Source: Nephrocerus scutellatus (lineage: Eukaryota; Arthropoda; Insecta; Diptera; Pipunculidae). From it: a stretch of DNA of 64,000 bases. The stretch is taken from positions 25,655,462 to 25,719,461 of the forward strand of contig OX352763.1 of NCBI GenBank assembly GCA_947095585.1, written 5' to 3'. Positions 9,735-20,230 of this stretch are shown piece after piece. The first letter of the stretch is position 1. Every line of letters starts with the position of its first letter. A model generated the notes under the pieces. That model worked only from the letters and a program-made list of their open reading frames with translations. It ran no database searches and had not been told where the DNA came from. The translations under genes and the position numbers were made by a program.

Positions 9735-10957
9735 AAGTAATAAATTTTAAAGTAGATTTTTTAACTTATTAACACAGCCACAGCATATTTCGATTTTTCA
9801 ATAACTGACATAGCAGATTTGCGGTGCCCGACGTAAACAAAACAATTTTGCGCATTGAACATGTTTCCATGAAGAAGAAAATTTATAGAGTGGAAACGTA
9901 AATTAGAATAGTCATACATTTAAGATCTATGTTGGTAGAAACAACACCGAATAACTCAAATTAGCTCTTTTCTTCCTGTTGATAGAAATTGAACAGCTAC
10001 AAACAGGCAAAGCGCCCGGGAATAGCTAAAAAAAGCTATATATAAAAACAGTTATTTTGTGTAATAATGATTATTTACGATCAATTATAAATTTTATTTT
10101 TAATTTTGCGTTCTACGATGTATTCTTGCGCGTGCTGTAATGAAACTAAATAAAAGTTAAAAATAGCGGTATTATCACCTACTATATTGAAAACAGCGCC
10201 ACCTATCGGGTCCAAATTTCACAAAAACCCAAATATCAACGAAACAAACGTATGGTTAAAATCTGAAGTTCCTAAGATGCTTCGTTGCTGAGAAACAAGA
10301 AAACCGTTATATTTTGACAACACCACCAGACAGCGCCACCTAGCGAGTTCAAACCAAAACAAAAACCCAAACCGCTAAAATCCTAATCTGTGGTGAAAAT
10401 TGCAGCTTCCTGCGATGTCTGGTTCCTGAGAAAGGCTATGCCAATCATTATACGGTTGGGGTTGATGTTTATAGTGGGTTAGCGTTATGGCGATGTTTAG
10501 GGGTTGACATGGCGGCTAGATAAAATTTGTGAGATTGACTCGGAGACCGTCCGTTTGATAGATATATGTCATATATATGGGAGTAGTGGGTTTGTGGTAT
10601 CTTAAGGTGGGTCTTGGTGGTACGGTGGGTGGGTGTATTGTTTTGTGGGGTACAGTCAGATAACGCTGGGTGTTTAAGTTAGTTATATAATAAAATAAAT
10701 TATGTCTAAATAGAAATCGGCATCAAAAAAATATAATATTATTTGGCATAGCAGGCGATATGGACTTGTAGGCCTACAGGCTTAGGGATTAACTTCCCAC
10801 GAATGTAAAAACATTTGTTTTTTGAAAATAACGGATTGATCTTTTTGAGCAATTCGAAATCAACCAAAAAGTTCCCCGTTTTAATTTCTAGCTGTCTGTT
10901 ATCTGTGAATGAATATAAAGAAAAGGAAGTTGTCTAACAGTTAAAAATAAATACAAG
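9735..10957. other. Intergenic stretch between two zinc-finger genes
   Basis: 9735-10180 is AT-rich, and the divergent promoters probably lie at the two ends of the interval. 10188-10440 holds a two-unit repeat (separate entry). 10450-10680 is unusually G/T-rich on the plus strand (GGGTTGG, GTGGGTTTGTGG, GGTGGGTGGGTG) without a reading frame, and is unexplained. Confidence 0.4.
10188..10440. repeat. Two diverged direct repeats of about 137 bp
   Basis: Both units contain ACAGCGCCACCTA (10193 and 10330), a CAAAAACCCAAA block, and a TTCCT..GATG...GCTGAGAAA/CCTGAGAAA block. It is probably a fragment of a dispersed repeat with internal duplication. Confidence 0.65.
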
Positions 10958-11013
10958 TTGTACTCACATTTTTCTTTAATTTTAGTCGTTTCCAAAAATA
11001 TCAGGATTCAACA

Positions 11014-12087
11014 ATGCACAACGAACATTGGAGCACAAATACCAATAACCAATTTATCAATCCGTCGTTCACAGAAACCGGGCAACAGATTCAATCCTTT
11101 CCAGAAGAAACATCGTATTTGCTTGCTTCGCAACCCTCCGCAACAGGACAACATATTCAACCACCACAAACACACAAACGAACGCATGAAACTAAAGAAA
11201 TTGGACCAGGCCCAACAATTTTTTTTGGTCGTGATACATCCTATCCAACAGAACTAAATAGGTTGTTTAAACCCCTATACTGTGAGTTATGTGGAGCTCA
11301 TTTGAATTCTGTAAAAAGTGCTAAGATCCACTACGAATCAAAAGCTCACGATAAACATATCACTAACTGGCTAGCACACCATTACACGGAGAATGGAGTT
11401 ACTCCTCCAAAAGTCAAACGTTTCGTTCAAGAGGTCAAAGTAGGGCCGAGTGCATTCTATTGTGAGCTATGCGATTTGCCGTTGACGTCTTTAATTCACG
11501 CTAAACAACACTATGACGGTCGACGACACAATCTGGTTACTAACAAAATTTCGAATCCATCGGGCGCAGGATATTACAATGAAGAAGGAAAGTGGGTTAG
11601 AACAGCAACGAAAGCTCAGATTACTGTACCTGACGATGGCCGTTATGGTATCGGTGAGGCTTTTAGGTCTAAGGAAGCAAATGATCAATTGAGTGGAATA
11701 AAAAATCTGGCTGACAGTACCAACAGTGAAACGACAAATATAAGTCAATTTGCGAATGCACAGGATGCCTCGACTATCTGTAAAACTTGTAACATTTCGG
11801 TAACATCTGCTCCGCAAATGGCAATGCATTTGAAAGGTGGGAAACATTTGAAGAAACTAAAAGAACTAGGTATTCCTCCTACCGGAAAAGCAGACGATAC
11901 GATTTTGGCAAATCTTAACAAGGAAATCACCCCCGCAGACATTTCCATCTACAGAACCCCATCTGGTTGTTATTATTGTAAAATTTGCAACATTAATGTT
12001 ACGGATGAATCGTCTCTGCGGCATCATCTAAATGGAAAAAAACATAATAAAAAAGCGATAAATGCTGAAATAAAGACGGAATCGTAA
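11014..12087 (+). CDS. Protein with four U1-type (ZMAT/ZNF346-like) zinc fingers
   Basis: A 357-aa frame opening with MHNEHWSTNTNNQF. Four fingers of the form C-x2-C-x12-H-x5-H start at residues 90, 150, 256 and 322, for example CELCGAHLNSVKSAKIHYES and CKICNINVTDESSLRHHLNG. This is the matrin/U1-type spacing, found in proteins that bind double-stranded or structured RNA (ZNF346/JAZ, ZMAT family); RNA binding here is inference from that type. The N-terminal 85 residues are Asn/Gln/Thr-rich and low complexity. The acceptor AATTTTAG at 10985 lies 28 bases upstream with no in-frame stop between, so a non-coding or short coding first exon exists that I could not place. The protein start could therefore lie further upstream. 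AATAAA at 12170 is a likely poly(A) signal. Confidence 0.88.
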   Translation: MHNEHWSTNTNNQFINPSFTETGQQIQSFPEETSYLLASQPSATGQHIQPPQTHKRTHETKEIGPGPTIFFGRDTSYPTELNRLFKPLYCELCGAHLNSVKSAKIHYESKAHDKHITNWLAHHYTENGVTPPKVKRFVQEVKVGPSAFYCELCDLPLTSLIHAKQHYDGRRHNLVTNKISNPSGAGYYNEEGKWVRTATKAQITVPDDGRYGIGEAFRSKEANDQLSGIKNLADSTNSETTNISQFANAQDASTICKTCNISVTSAPQMAMHLKGGKHLKKLKELGIPPTGKADDTILANLNKEITPADISIYRTPSGCYYCKICNINVTDESSLRHHLNGKKHNKKAINAEIKTES

Positions 12088-12449
12088 TCATAATAGCAAT
12101 TGTTTTTCAAAAAAACATGATATTCGTATACCTGTGAAAACTCATATTTTGTCGCTTATTATACCAAATAATAAAATGTAAAAATAAAAGGACTGCTTTT
12201 ATTTTTTATTTATTAACCCGCCAGTTAACGACGTTTTTATAAATTGTTTTACTGATATACATTTTCCTTTAGAAAATCGTGCAACACAAAATAAAATGGT
12301 CGCACTGAAGTAGATTTCATTGGTAAAAGTGGAAAAAGAAAAGTTCATCACATACACAAAACATAAAGAAATTATAAAGTTATAGTAGTAATAGTATTTT
12401 TACATCATATTATGTACTAATAATAAACAAACTATTATGCTTTTTACGA

Positions 12450-12752
12450 GGTAATAATACCGAGGTAATAGGACCGTTACGGTCTACGGCTGAGTGATTT
12501 TCTCGCGACCATTCGTGTTGTGCATGTATATTTTTTGAACACAAATGGAAGGGACCTACAACAATAAGGCCGGATCCGAACGGCGAATTGAGAAGCTTTC
12601 CGTAACAAGTTATTTTACTTTCGGAAAGTTTGTCGCCCATTCGCGAGAGGTTGGACTTCATGAAAATACTTTTGGTGTTACTGGGATTCTAAGCACGAAC
12701 CTCTTGCTCAGTAGCCATGCGCATTTTCACTGAGTCACGGCGCCCACCTACG
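12450..12752 (-). mobile_element. tRNA-derived SINE, near full length
   Basis: Read on the minus strand it starts near 12752 with a tRNA-like head containing a B-box-like GGTTCGTGCTTAGAATCCC. It continues with the body block AAGTATTTTCATG...CGAATGGGCGACAAAC and TTGTAGGTCCCTTCCATTTG, and ends near 12450 in a TATTA tail. It shares order and wording with the copies at 13400, 23538 and 60690. Confidence 0.75.
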
Positions 12753-12896
12753 AGGTAGGGCTTATTTAAAAATAAATCCAACCAAACCTATATCCATATT
12801 TTTCAATCTGCCATGATAATAATTTTATGGAAGGCAATTTAATGTTATGAGGACATTTTTAAATCCTCTATAACTTCGCGTCCGTGTCTTTCTTTC

Positions 12897-13275
12897 GTTG
12901 GCTGGTGCAATCTTGTGATCAATTTTTAACCCACTTCCTAAAGCCCGATTTTATTTAAACTTTGCACACAGGTGTATCTCCGATGAGAACACTTTCTATT
13001 ATTTATATAATTTGGTGCTGATTGGGCCCTGGGTTCGGATGGCTTCAATATACATTTCTTAAAAATTATTTTTCTTTATATTTTGAACACATGTGTAAGT
13101 CTGATGACACTTTTTATAAATTTTGGAAACGATCGGTACCCTGGGCCAAGAGGAAGGGGCTACCATATATTTTTTTTAAATGAACCCGATTTAATCAAAC
13201 TTTGCACACATGTGTGTCTGCAATTAGAGAATTTACACGAACAATTTTAATTTGTATGGGTTGTTTTATCCACCG
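12897..13275 (+). repeat. Dispersed repeat family R, copy a
   Basis: Contains CAATCTTGTGATCAATTTTTAACCCAC, then repeated internal blocks CGATTT(T)ATT(T)AAACTTTGCACAC / A(C)ATGTGT.TCTCCGATGA / TTTGGAAACGATCGG.CCCTGGG, and ends in GAGAATTTACACGAA. The internal blocks repeat about every 110-120 bp. There is no coding capacity. Other copies lie at 20655, 48950, 58140, 58785 and 59935. Confidence 0.75.
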
Positions 13276-13399
13276 AAGCCTACAGACCTTAAGGCTTTTC
13301 ATGATTTAGACTTCGCGGTACAGCTCGATCTGTTTATAGTCTCCGCAATCTTATCTGTTTACGTGCTCTTAAATATGCCTCTAATAAATCATAGTAATT

Positions 13400-13641
13400 G
13401 CGGGCGCCATGGTTAGTGCATGGTTTCTGCGCAGGGGGTTCGTAGTTCGAATCCTAGGAAACACAAAGTATTTTTCACGGTCCCACACCTCGCGAATGTC
13501 TGACAAACAACCGAGTAATAACCTGTCACGAAAATTTTCCGAATTCGCCATTCGGCTTTAAATTGTCGGTCTCTTCCACTTATGCAAAAATATACTTGCA
13601 CAGCACAAATGGCAACGGTCTGTCGCGCCGAGTATTATTAA
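13400..13641 (+). mobile_element. tRNA-derived SINE, plus-strand copy
   Basis: The head has an A-box-like TGGTTAGTGCATGG (13410-13423) and, about 20 bases further on, a B-box-like AGTTCGAATCC (13444-13454), a polymerase III internal promoter layout. The body includes AAAGTATTTTTCAC, CGAATGTCTGACAAAC and GGTCTCTTCCACTTATG. The tail is GAGTATTATTAACTC. The 3' part is duplicated in tandem (next entry). Confidence 0.8.
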
Positions 13642-14111
13642 CTCATCGTTATAACGACACTTAAACAGAAAAATACATTTAACTAATTTGTAATTTCAAT
13701 GTAACTTTGGCGAAGACCATATCGACTAAATCAAGTAGGTTACTTTTCTCTTAATCCACCTTAAAAGTAAAAAAAATAATTAAATAAAATAAGCGTTTTA
13801 TTTTCTTACGTTTATTTAGTCACGAAAATTTTCCGAATTCGCCATTCGGCTTTAAATTGTCGGTCTCTTCCACTTATGCAAAAATATACTTGCACAGCAC
13901 AAATGGCAACGGTCTGTCGCGCCGAGTATTATTAACTCATCGTTATAACGACACTTAAACAGAAAAATACATTTAACTAATTTGTAATTTCAATGTAACT
14001 TTGGCGAAGACCATATCGACTAAATCAAGTAGGTTACTTTTCTCTTAATCCACCTTAAAAGTAAAAAAAATAATTAAATAAAATAAGCGTTTTATTTTCT
14101 TACGTTTATTT
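13525..14111. repeat. Exact 294-bp tandem duplication
   Basis: GTCACGAAAATTTTCCG... runs from 13525 and again from 13819, and I found no difference between the copies through to 14111. The unit comprises the 3' half of the SINE plus about 175 bp of flanking AT-rich sequence ending CTTACGTTTATTT. Perfect identity suggests either a very recent duplication or an assembly artefact. Confidence 0.92.
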
Positions 14112-14424
14112 TATTCCCTTTCGATACAGCAAGGTTTCGTTAATACTAGAGTTGATAAAATAGTACGGGACGTAAAGGAATTCATTAAAAAAAAACTTCA
14201 TCTTTGCTTTCTATAATTATGTGCTGAATTTGACCATGTGCTACTATCGAAGGACATGTTAAATTAAATTTGAATGGAATATTTGTTGTCCCAGTTTAGT
14301 TGGAAATTTACTTGGAATTGAAAATAATGTAGTATTATTTTATTTAGAACTGTTTTTTAATTTTTGTAGTGAGGATTTTATAGTAAGTTGTATTGTATAT
14401 AATGAATGAATCTTATAAATTATT

Positions 14425-15291
14425 TTAATTTCGACCGCCCGTCTGTTGTTGATAAACTTCGATAGTGTCTCCTTCCTCCATTTCCAAAGAAGTCGGAGTA
14501 TCGTTTTCATTTATAGGTTGGCCATCAAATCGAAATCGGACAACTTGCATAGACAGCCCCTGAAAGAAAAACAAAAACATTTTTTTTTAAAAACTACTTT
14601 AAAATTAGTTTTTTTTCGTACATACCGCTCTATCACAATATGCGTTCATCAATTTTCGCAGTGGAGTGTGTTTCTTTATCTTGAACTGCACTACAGCGTT
14701 GTCCTGCCCAAGAACTTTCAAGTTAATGTGTTCTGTTTCGGCTCCCTTCAATTACATGGTAGTGAGTGACCCTTAAATGTGTAAAGGAATCGGTTCAAAG
14801 GAATTTTATATGGGGTTAGCCCCCCAAAAATATAATGTTTAGGTTAAAACCCTAATTAAGAGTTTTATTCGAGAAGTATAAAATAAACTAAAGCTTAACG
14901 TAATTTGCTTAGCAAAATGAAAAATGTTCGTTGTTTAAACAACACAGCCAGCAAAATGTGTATACAGGAAATTGCACAATTTAGCCGCCTCCGCTAAAAA
15001 AACGCGACTTCACCCGGCCAAAAACAAGGTTAGAACATTTTAAAAGTCGGATAAAATAATTCTATGATTAAAAATAGCGTTTATATTGTTTACTAATATT
15101 TGTTCCAAATTCCAAGTTAAGGCAAATAAGTTTTCGGTGTTACTAAAACAAAATACACAAAAAATGCCGTGATCACCGCCGCGCCATGTTGTCGGCGTCA
15201 TTAACTATTGCCACAAAAATATGCAACTCAATATTCTTTTTTGTTTAAGTACTTTTAAGAAGTTTACGCTCACCTTTTTTTCGTCAGCCAT
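14425..15291 (-). CDS. smt3: SUMO (Smt3)
   Basis: Three coding exons: 15291-15274, 14745-14626 and 14559-14425 (18 + 120 + 135 = 273 nt, 90 aa). Introns are 528 and 66 nt, both phase 0. It starts [20 protein letters not shown] and keeps the beta-grasp surface ([40 protein letters not shown]) and the QQQTGGRN end. The di-glycine at residues 87-88 is followed by two residues that SUMO proteases remove to expose the conjugation site. The protein is attached to lysines of nuclear and cytoplasmic targets through the Aos1/Uba2 and Ubc9 enzymes. Length equals that of Drosophila Smt3. The first exon codes only six residues, so the gene is easily missed by ORF searches. The GGRN tail differs from the GGAP tail I recall for D. 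melanogaster. Confidence 0.97.
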
Positions 15292-15560
15292 TTTGTTATT
15301 TGTTATAGAATAAATCAACGAAAATTTAATACTTTCAGAGATTTTACTTAACCACCAATTTGTTAATTTGTTCGCTTTGTAAAATTGTAAAAAAAAGCGC
15401 CGAACAGAGAACAGACTTAAGCGAGCACACGTCTTGTCACACTGAAGCACATAAAATGTATAAATGGCGGAGATTTTTTTTTATCGCTTGTAAGTTCGAA
15501 TTCTACTTCGAAAAATAATAGGGTAGTTTCGTTTACAACATCTTTATGAACCAAAGCTGA
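15292..15560. promoter_or_regulatory. Upstream region of smt3
   Basis: A short 5' flank between the smt3 start codon and the first repeat end at 15561. It should contain the smt3 promoter (minus strand), but no TATA box, DRE or other specific element stands out. Confidence 0.3.
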
Positions 15561-16714
15561 TACTACGTTTATATGCGGGGCAAAGAGTTTGATTTTTGTT
15601 GAAATTTCGACCGGAGTAAGTCAGCACATGTGTTGAAATATTGAAGTTGAATTTAGATATAGGCTGTGTTTTTTTTATGTCGGAGTACTCGGAGAGATAA
15701 TTTAACTGTCAGCATTTAGATCTGATTTTTTTTCATTCTCCGAGAAATCTTTTTTCTCTGATATTTCGGAACTCGGACTTCTAGGATTTCTCTGATTTCT
15801 CCTTTTACAGCCATAGTATGTAAAAGGTATATAATCAAAACTTTTGACTCGACTTTACTGGGCGAGTGTAGTTGATTACTACGCTTACATGCAGGGATGA
15901 GAAGTTGAGTAAGAGTCGATTTCAAAATTCGACCTTGGTGTTTCAGCAAATTGGTTGAAAGATTGAACTAGGGGTGAGTTGGTGTATATTTAAAATGACA
16001 AAAGAAAAGAATATTATTGAGTTTCAAATCACCATTTAAACTTTTCAAACCCTGTTTATCAGCAAAATTTCAATTCGACTGGGAAATAATTGTAATTAAA
16101 ATGATTTTTTCTGTATGAACTCAACCACGGAAATAACTTTTAAGCAATAATTTTTAATTTTTTTAATGTTATTTATAAAATTATCACCAAAATAAAAACA
16201 AATAATTAAAATTTTTAATATATTATGCTGCTACATTCATTTGAAAGACGTGAGCAGCGCCGACTTTTTGGCGTTTTCTTAGTAACTACGTATTGTCAAT
16301 ACAAATTTCGTTGCTTACATGGAATATTTAATTTAATTAATAAAAATATTAGTTTTATATATAAAAAAATTGAAATATTTTTGAATTTTCAGAAAACCCA
16401 AAAAAGTAAACAAGTATAAACAACAACAAAACATACATTCGTAATGGCGCTATCGGGCAATAGTTTTAGTTCGAAAATTTCTTTTGTCGTACATGCTTAC
16501 ATAATTGCGCTATTTCGAAATTACGACTTTAAGGATTTCGACTTGTCGTAAGTCGAAAGTCGAAGTACGACATATACATAATCGGCCCCATGGTATCGAA
16601 ATAGTTCAAGCTGGTAGCATGTAAGCGTAGTAGATTAGAGTCAAGCTCGACCGAGCTTTACAAGGTGTCGAAAAATAGTTCAAGCTGGCTTCAATTCTGC
16701 ATATAAACGTGGTG
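15561..16714. mobile_element. Nested TIR elements, one copy inserted in another
   Basis: Outer pair: TACTACGTTTATATGC (15561-15576) and GCATATAAACGTGGTG (16699-16714), with two mismatches. Inner pair: TACTACGCTTACATGC (15877-15892) and GCATGTAAGCGTAGTA (16617-16632), a perfect match over 16 bp. The subterminal parts also match between outer and inner elements (TTTCGACC / ATTCGACC, then GTTGAAA.ATTGAA). No transposase is present. Related solo ends occur at 4325. A palindromic CGACTTGTCGTAAGTCG core lies near 16538. Confidence 0.7.
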
Positions 16715-17975
16715 TAAGTAAGGTTTGGTTAAAGAGTTTTTTGTGTCAAACCCAAATATTGCCACGTGCTTCCATGGTAACCAGGTGGAAATTAAGTTAA
16801 AATTAATCATCCGACGACTGCTACCAAATAATTATATAAAATCGGACAACTACTAACAAAATAATAAAAATCGCCATCTCAACTCGACCTAGGTTTATAC
16901 TTGATGGAAACTTAGTTCAAGAATGATTCAACCACGCATTTACAGGTCGATTCTGACATAGGACTGTATAGGATAAGACGTTTTGGTTAAGTCTTTTATT
17001 TTTAAGAGTCAATTCTATTTTAAATAATCTAAAATTTCTGAGTTCTGTCGTCCTTTAAAAAATCTGCATTCGAGCTCAGATTTGTTCTCGGCAAATCGAA
17101 CATCAAAGGCATGTTGTTGTATTTAGTGAAGAGTGGTAAATCTCATAAAATATACAGATATCTTTTGCTCTACGTTAAATTGGTTCCTTAGGTGAAACGA
17201 ACAACTTAACAGCAAAAAAACTAATCTGCGTCAGATTTTAAAGCGAAAAAAATAAGATACAAATGATTTTGAGAACTATCAAATAAATGAACATTTTGCA
17301 ATCATCAAATAAGACGTTTGAGTTTTTAAAAAATAGTTCTGCTAGTCAGAAGTATTCCCACTGGATTTTTACTCCTTTTTGCAAATATTGCACTTAGCAA
17401 AATTTCGATCTTTTTTAAAAAATTTCTACAAACGCGATATTTTACTCATTTTAAATAAACAACAGAAATCAATTAATCAAAATCAAGAATCATACAATCA
17501 AAAATCAATCAATCAAAATATAAATTTTTTTTATTTTTTTTTTATTTTTTTATATTAAAAAAATAAACCTGATAAAGATGAACAATTAAAGCTGCGTTAG
17601 TCAAATGAAATCTTTTAAGGCATAAGTATAAAGTGCCTTTGAAAGTAGCTATTCCTATAGAAGATACTATAAAATGTCGTATTCCCACAATATAAAACAT
17701 TTTTAACCGAGCACTCCCAATGGAAAAACTTGAGACTTTTGATTAAAAAGGAAGTTAAACGTTCAACTAAAATCGATACAAACTTAGAAATCCGTGCGTG
17801 GCCACACCCACACCAAACCCACAGGCATGGGAATAAAAGTCATGCCAATGAACGTTGTGGCACACGTAAGGAAGCATTTGTGTGTATGTTTGAATTTTTG
17901 TTGTTGTTTTACTGTATAGAACGCTCATACTTGCGCCTAAAGTCAACTTTAGAAGACGACTTTCGATATTAAATT
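16715..17975. other. AT-rich intergenic stretch
   Basis: No gene is seen. 17440-17570 has imperfect ATCAATCAAAAT-type repetition and long A and T runs. The 80-aa frame at 17730-17972 has no family features. Confidence 0.4.
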
Positions 17976-17979
17976 ATAT

Positions 17980-18021
17980 TATCGATATTAAAAGAGAACA
18001 TCGAGGTTTTCGATATCGATA
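17980..18021 (+). promoter_or_regulatory. Two DREF sites (TATCGATA)
   Basis: Perfect DRE octamers TATCGATA occur at 17980-17987 and 18014-18021, 34 bp apart, followed by a third CTATCGATG-like half. They lie 60-100 bp upstream of the ATG of the next gene. DREF sites mark promoters of replication and proliferation genes in flies, which would suit a DNA-repair function for the downstream gene. Confidence 0.7.
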
Positions 18022-18082
18022 CTATCGATGTTTAACGACCCTCATTTTCAGTTTCACCATTAGAAAAACTTTAAGCGCGAAA

Positions 18083-18846
18083 ATGAATTCAATGTCACTT
18101 TATACTGAAAATTTATTGTTTTCTCTACAAAGCGAAACTGAGTTTGAATTAAAGGAAATCATTGAGGTAATAGCTTTGTAGAGCAACAAAAATTCGTATA
18201 TTCTTAATAGAATTTGGTTTAATTTTTAGGTTTGTCTCGACTTTGTTAAAAAGGGTAAAACAGTCATACTGTTTTCATTAAAACCCTTTGATTTTCTATC
18301 ATTAGTCGCTGATATCACAAAAGAACAATTAAGCAAACTAATAATACTGTATGTTTATTATTGTTATATCTACCGATACGCGATAAGCTATTTTACTTGT
18401 GAATAAATGTCATATTTTTTTCTAGATACTTTGCAAATTTTGATGGAATTATAGATAAATTGCTCAAAATTCACGATTGGTGTATTTTACCAGACTTGGT
18501 AATTGTCGACCTTAATTCATGCTTTAATAGTAATGATATTTGTAGCAATTTTCATCCAAAAATGCAAGATCTGTGTTCGTTTTTTGGAACATTGTTTAGT
18601 TATATGGACTCTTTGGAACGCAGACGCAATTCGATGTCGCCTACTAGGCAAAAAGTTATTTGCAGGAGTCTTACTCTTTTAAACGAACAACCAGACGCCT
18701 TGTCGAAGGAACAACTTAAATTGTTTATCAATTTGTATTTTTATAAAAATACCGCATTTGAAAATTTGGACGAACTTAGAATTAAAATTAAACTTAGTTT
18801 ACTATATATATATCCGTATTTTATTTTTATATGTGCATGGCGTTAG
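18083..18846 (+). CDS. Small protein, possibly a SWSAP1-like RecA-fold factor
   Basis: Three coding exons: 18083-18166, 18230-18348 and 18426-18846 (84 + 119 + 421 = 624 nt, 207 aa). Introns of 63 and 77 nt have GT/AG ends, and the frames close across the junctions. The protein begins MNSMSLYTENLLFSLQSETE. Seen: a hydrophobic strand KGKTVILFSLKPFDFL (about 36-51), then LIILYFANFDGIIDKLLKIH and LPDLVIVDLNSCF. This order resembles the second half of RecA-like ATPases of the SWSAP1 type, where the last strand is the Walker B-like position. No Walker A (GxxxxGKT) is present. The inference is weak and rests on pattern only. The C-terminal end (LLYIYPYFIFICAWR) coincides with a TA-rich tract and may be a newly acquired or mispredicted end. 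Confidence 0.7.
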
Positions 18847-18849
18847 CTG

Positions 18850-19300
18850 TAGTGACAAGTACAATTAATTTTAGTAATTGAAAAAAAATTGTTCATCCTT
18901 ATTTGTCATGCCAGATTATTTTTATTGGTTCCCAGTTTTGGCCATCTTAACCAATTATCTTAACTGGTTCCGATTCTTCGTCAATTTCAATCAGTTTAAC
19001 ATCCCTCACCCCTGGATAATGGGTATCACTCTCTCTTAACATCGTCCTTTCGGCGAAGACTGTCTTAATCCACGTCGTGCCCCATACTTCTTACCAAAAA
19101 TAAGTCATTGAGCCGGTTTTGCGAATATCCAGCGAACAGGCCATAGTTTATAACGTGATGCTTCTTAAAAACTGTAAACCGACGTAATTTTTGAATTGGT
19201 CTTATTGCCTGCCGAAAGATGAAAATTTGTTCATTTGCGTGGATTTTAAAAAACTTATTTAACTTGACTTTCTGTCTGTTGGTTTTGAGCATATTTTTAA
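18850..19300. other. Intergenic, nothing recognised
   Basis: A 75-aa minus-strand frame at 19065-19292 has no recognisable motif. No RNA gene is seen. Confidence 0.35.
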
Positions 19301-19425
19301 TAATCTTTCACGCGACCTAGAGAGCTGAAATTTTGTTAGAATCTTAGTGTCATGGGCCATTTCTGAGATGTCGCGTGTGGCGCGTGCGATGTGTTGAAAG
19401 TAGGTTAATCTTTGATATGTTTTTT
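19300..19425 (-). repeat. Family T unit (CACACGCG-rich)
   Basis: Contains CTTTCACGCGACCTAGAGAG, then GAAATTTTGTTAG..., ATGTCGCGTGTGGCGCGTGC and GATGTGTTGAAA, the reverse complement of the units arrayed at 57980-59940. Confidence 0.6.
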
Positions 19426-19577
19426 AAACCATAGGAGTTCGTAATCTCAATCTCGAACATTCAACTTGAAGTATCAAAGGCACTAAGAATAATTTTGGTT
19501 TCAAGTTGCTGTGCTGTGCAAGTGCTGATATCAATATCTATACTAGTCTATACTTATCTATAATAATAATAATATTC

Positions 19578-19672
19578 GGCGCGATAGACCATTGCGGTCT
19601 AAGGCCTAGCTTGTCGCGACCATTTGTGTTGCGCATTTATATTTTTGGACACAAATGGAAGGGACCTACCTA
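19578..19672 (-). mobile_element. SINE 3' part, minus strand
   Basis: Contains GCGGTCTAAGGCCTAGC, CGCGACCATTTGTGTTGCGC and ACACAAATGGAAGGGACCTA, matching the 3' half of the SINE copies at 12450 and 60690. It is flanked on the left by TAATAATAATAAT, the reverse of the ATT tail. The tRNA-like head is missing; a LINE relic adjoins directly. Confidence 0.65.
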
Positions 19673-19689
19673 TATATATATATACATAT

Positions 19690-20230
19690 ATTTATGTTGG
19701 CTTAAAGCCAACAAGGCCTACTATAGTCTGTCAAGACTCTTCAAATCCAGGAACTTATCCATAACATCCAAGCTGCTGATATATAAGACAATGGTCATAC
19801 AAGTACTTACATATGGATCCGAGACTTGGGTGCTTAGCAAAAAGCATTCTGACCTCTTAGCCGCGTTTGAGAGAAAAGTCTTACGGAGAATTGTTGGCCC
19901 CGTATGTGAGGAAGGACGATTCCGGAGACTATAATGATGAGATCTACGAGCGTTACCGCGATGTCGACATTGTGAAGAAAATTAAGCTCGGTAAGCTCCG
20001 GTGGGCAGAACACTTAGCTTGCATGAGCGAAGAGGACCTGCTCGGAAAGTGCTTTGCGGTAGGATTTATGGAACACGACAGCGAGGCCGGCCAAGCATAC
20101 GCTGAAAGGATGGCGTAGACTAGGACGCCCAGAGCTTAGGAATGCAAAACTGGATGACATCGGTTTGGAATCGGGACCGGTGTAGAGACTTTTTGCGGGA
20201 GGCCAGGACCGGACCCCGGTTGTAAAGCCA
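19690..20230 (+). pseudogene. 3' end of an RTE-like/endonuclease-RT LINE
   Basis: Frame 1 reads LLIYKTMVIQVLTYGSETWV...FERKVLRRIVGPVCEEGRFR. After a frameshift near 19925 it continues NDEIYERYRDVDIVKKIKLG KLRWAEHLACMSEEDLLGKC and, after another shift, a GRP-type basic end. This is the post-RT thumb and C-terminal region of insect endonuclease-reverse transcriptase elements (YGSETW, ERKxLRxIxGP, LRWxxHxxRM). The element ends in GATGATGATG near 20247. At least two frameshifts make it a relic. Confidence 0.8.

Noticed and set aside
13410..13454. A possible tRNA gene with A and B boxes
   Set aside because: No acceptor stem or anticodon arm pairs correctly, and the same head occurs in several dispersed SINE copies.
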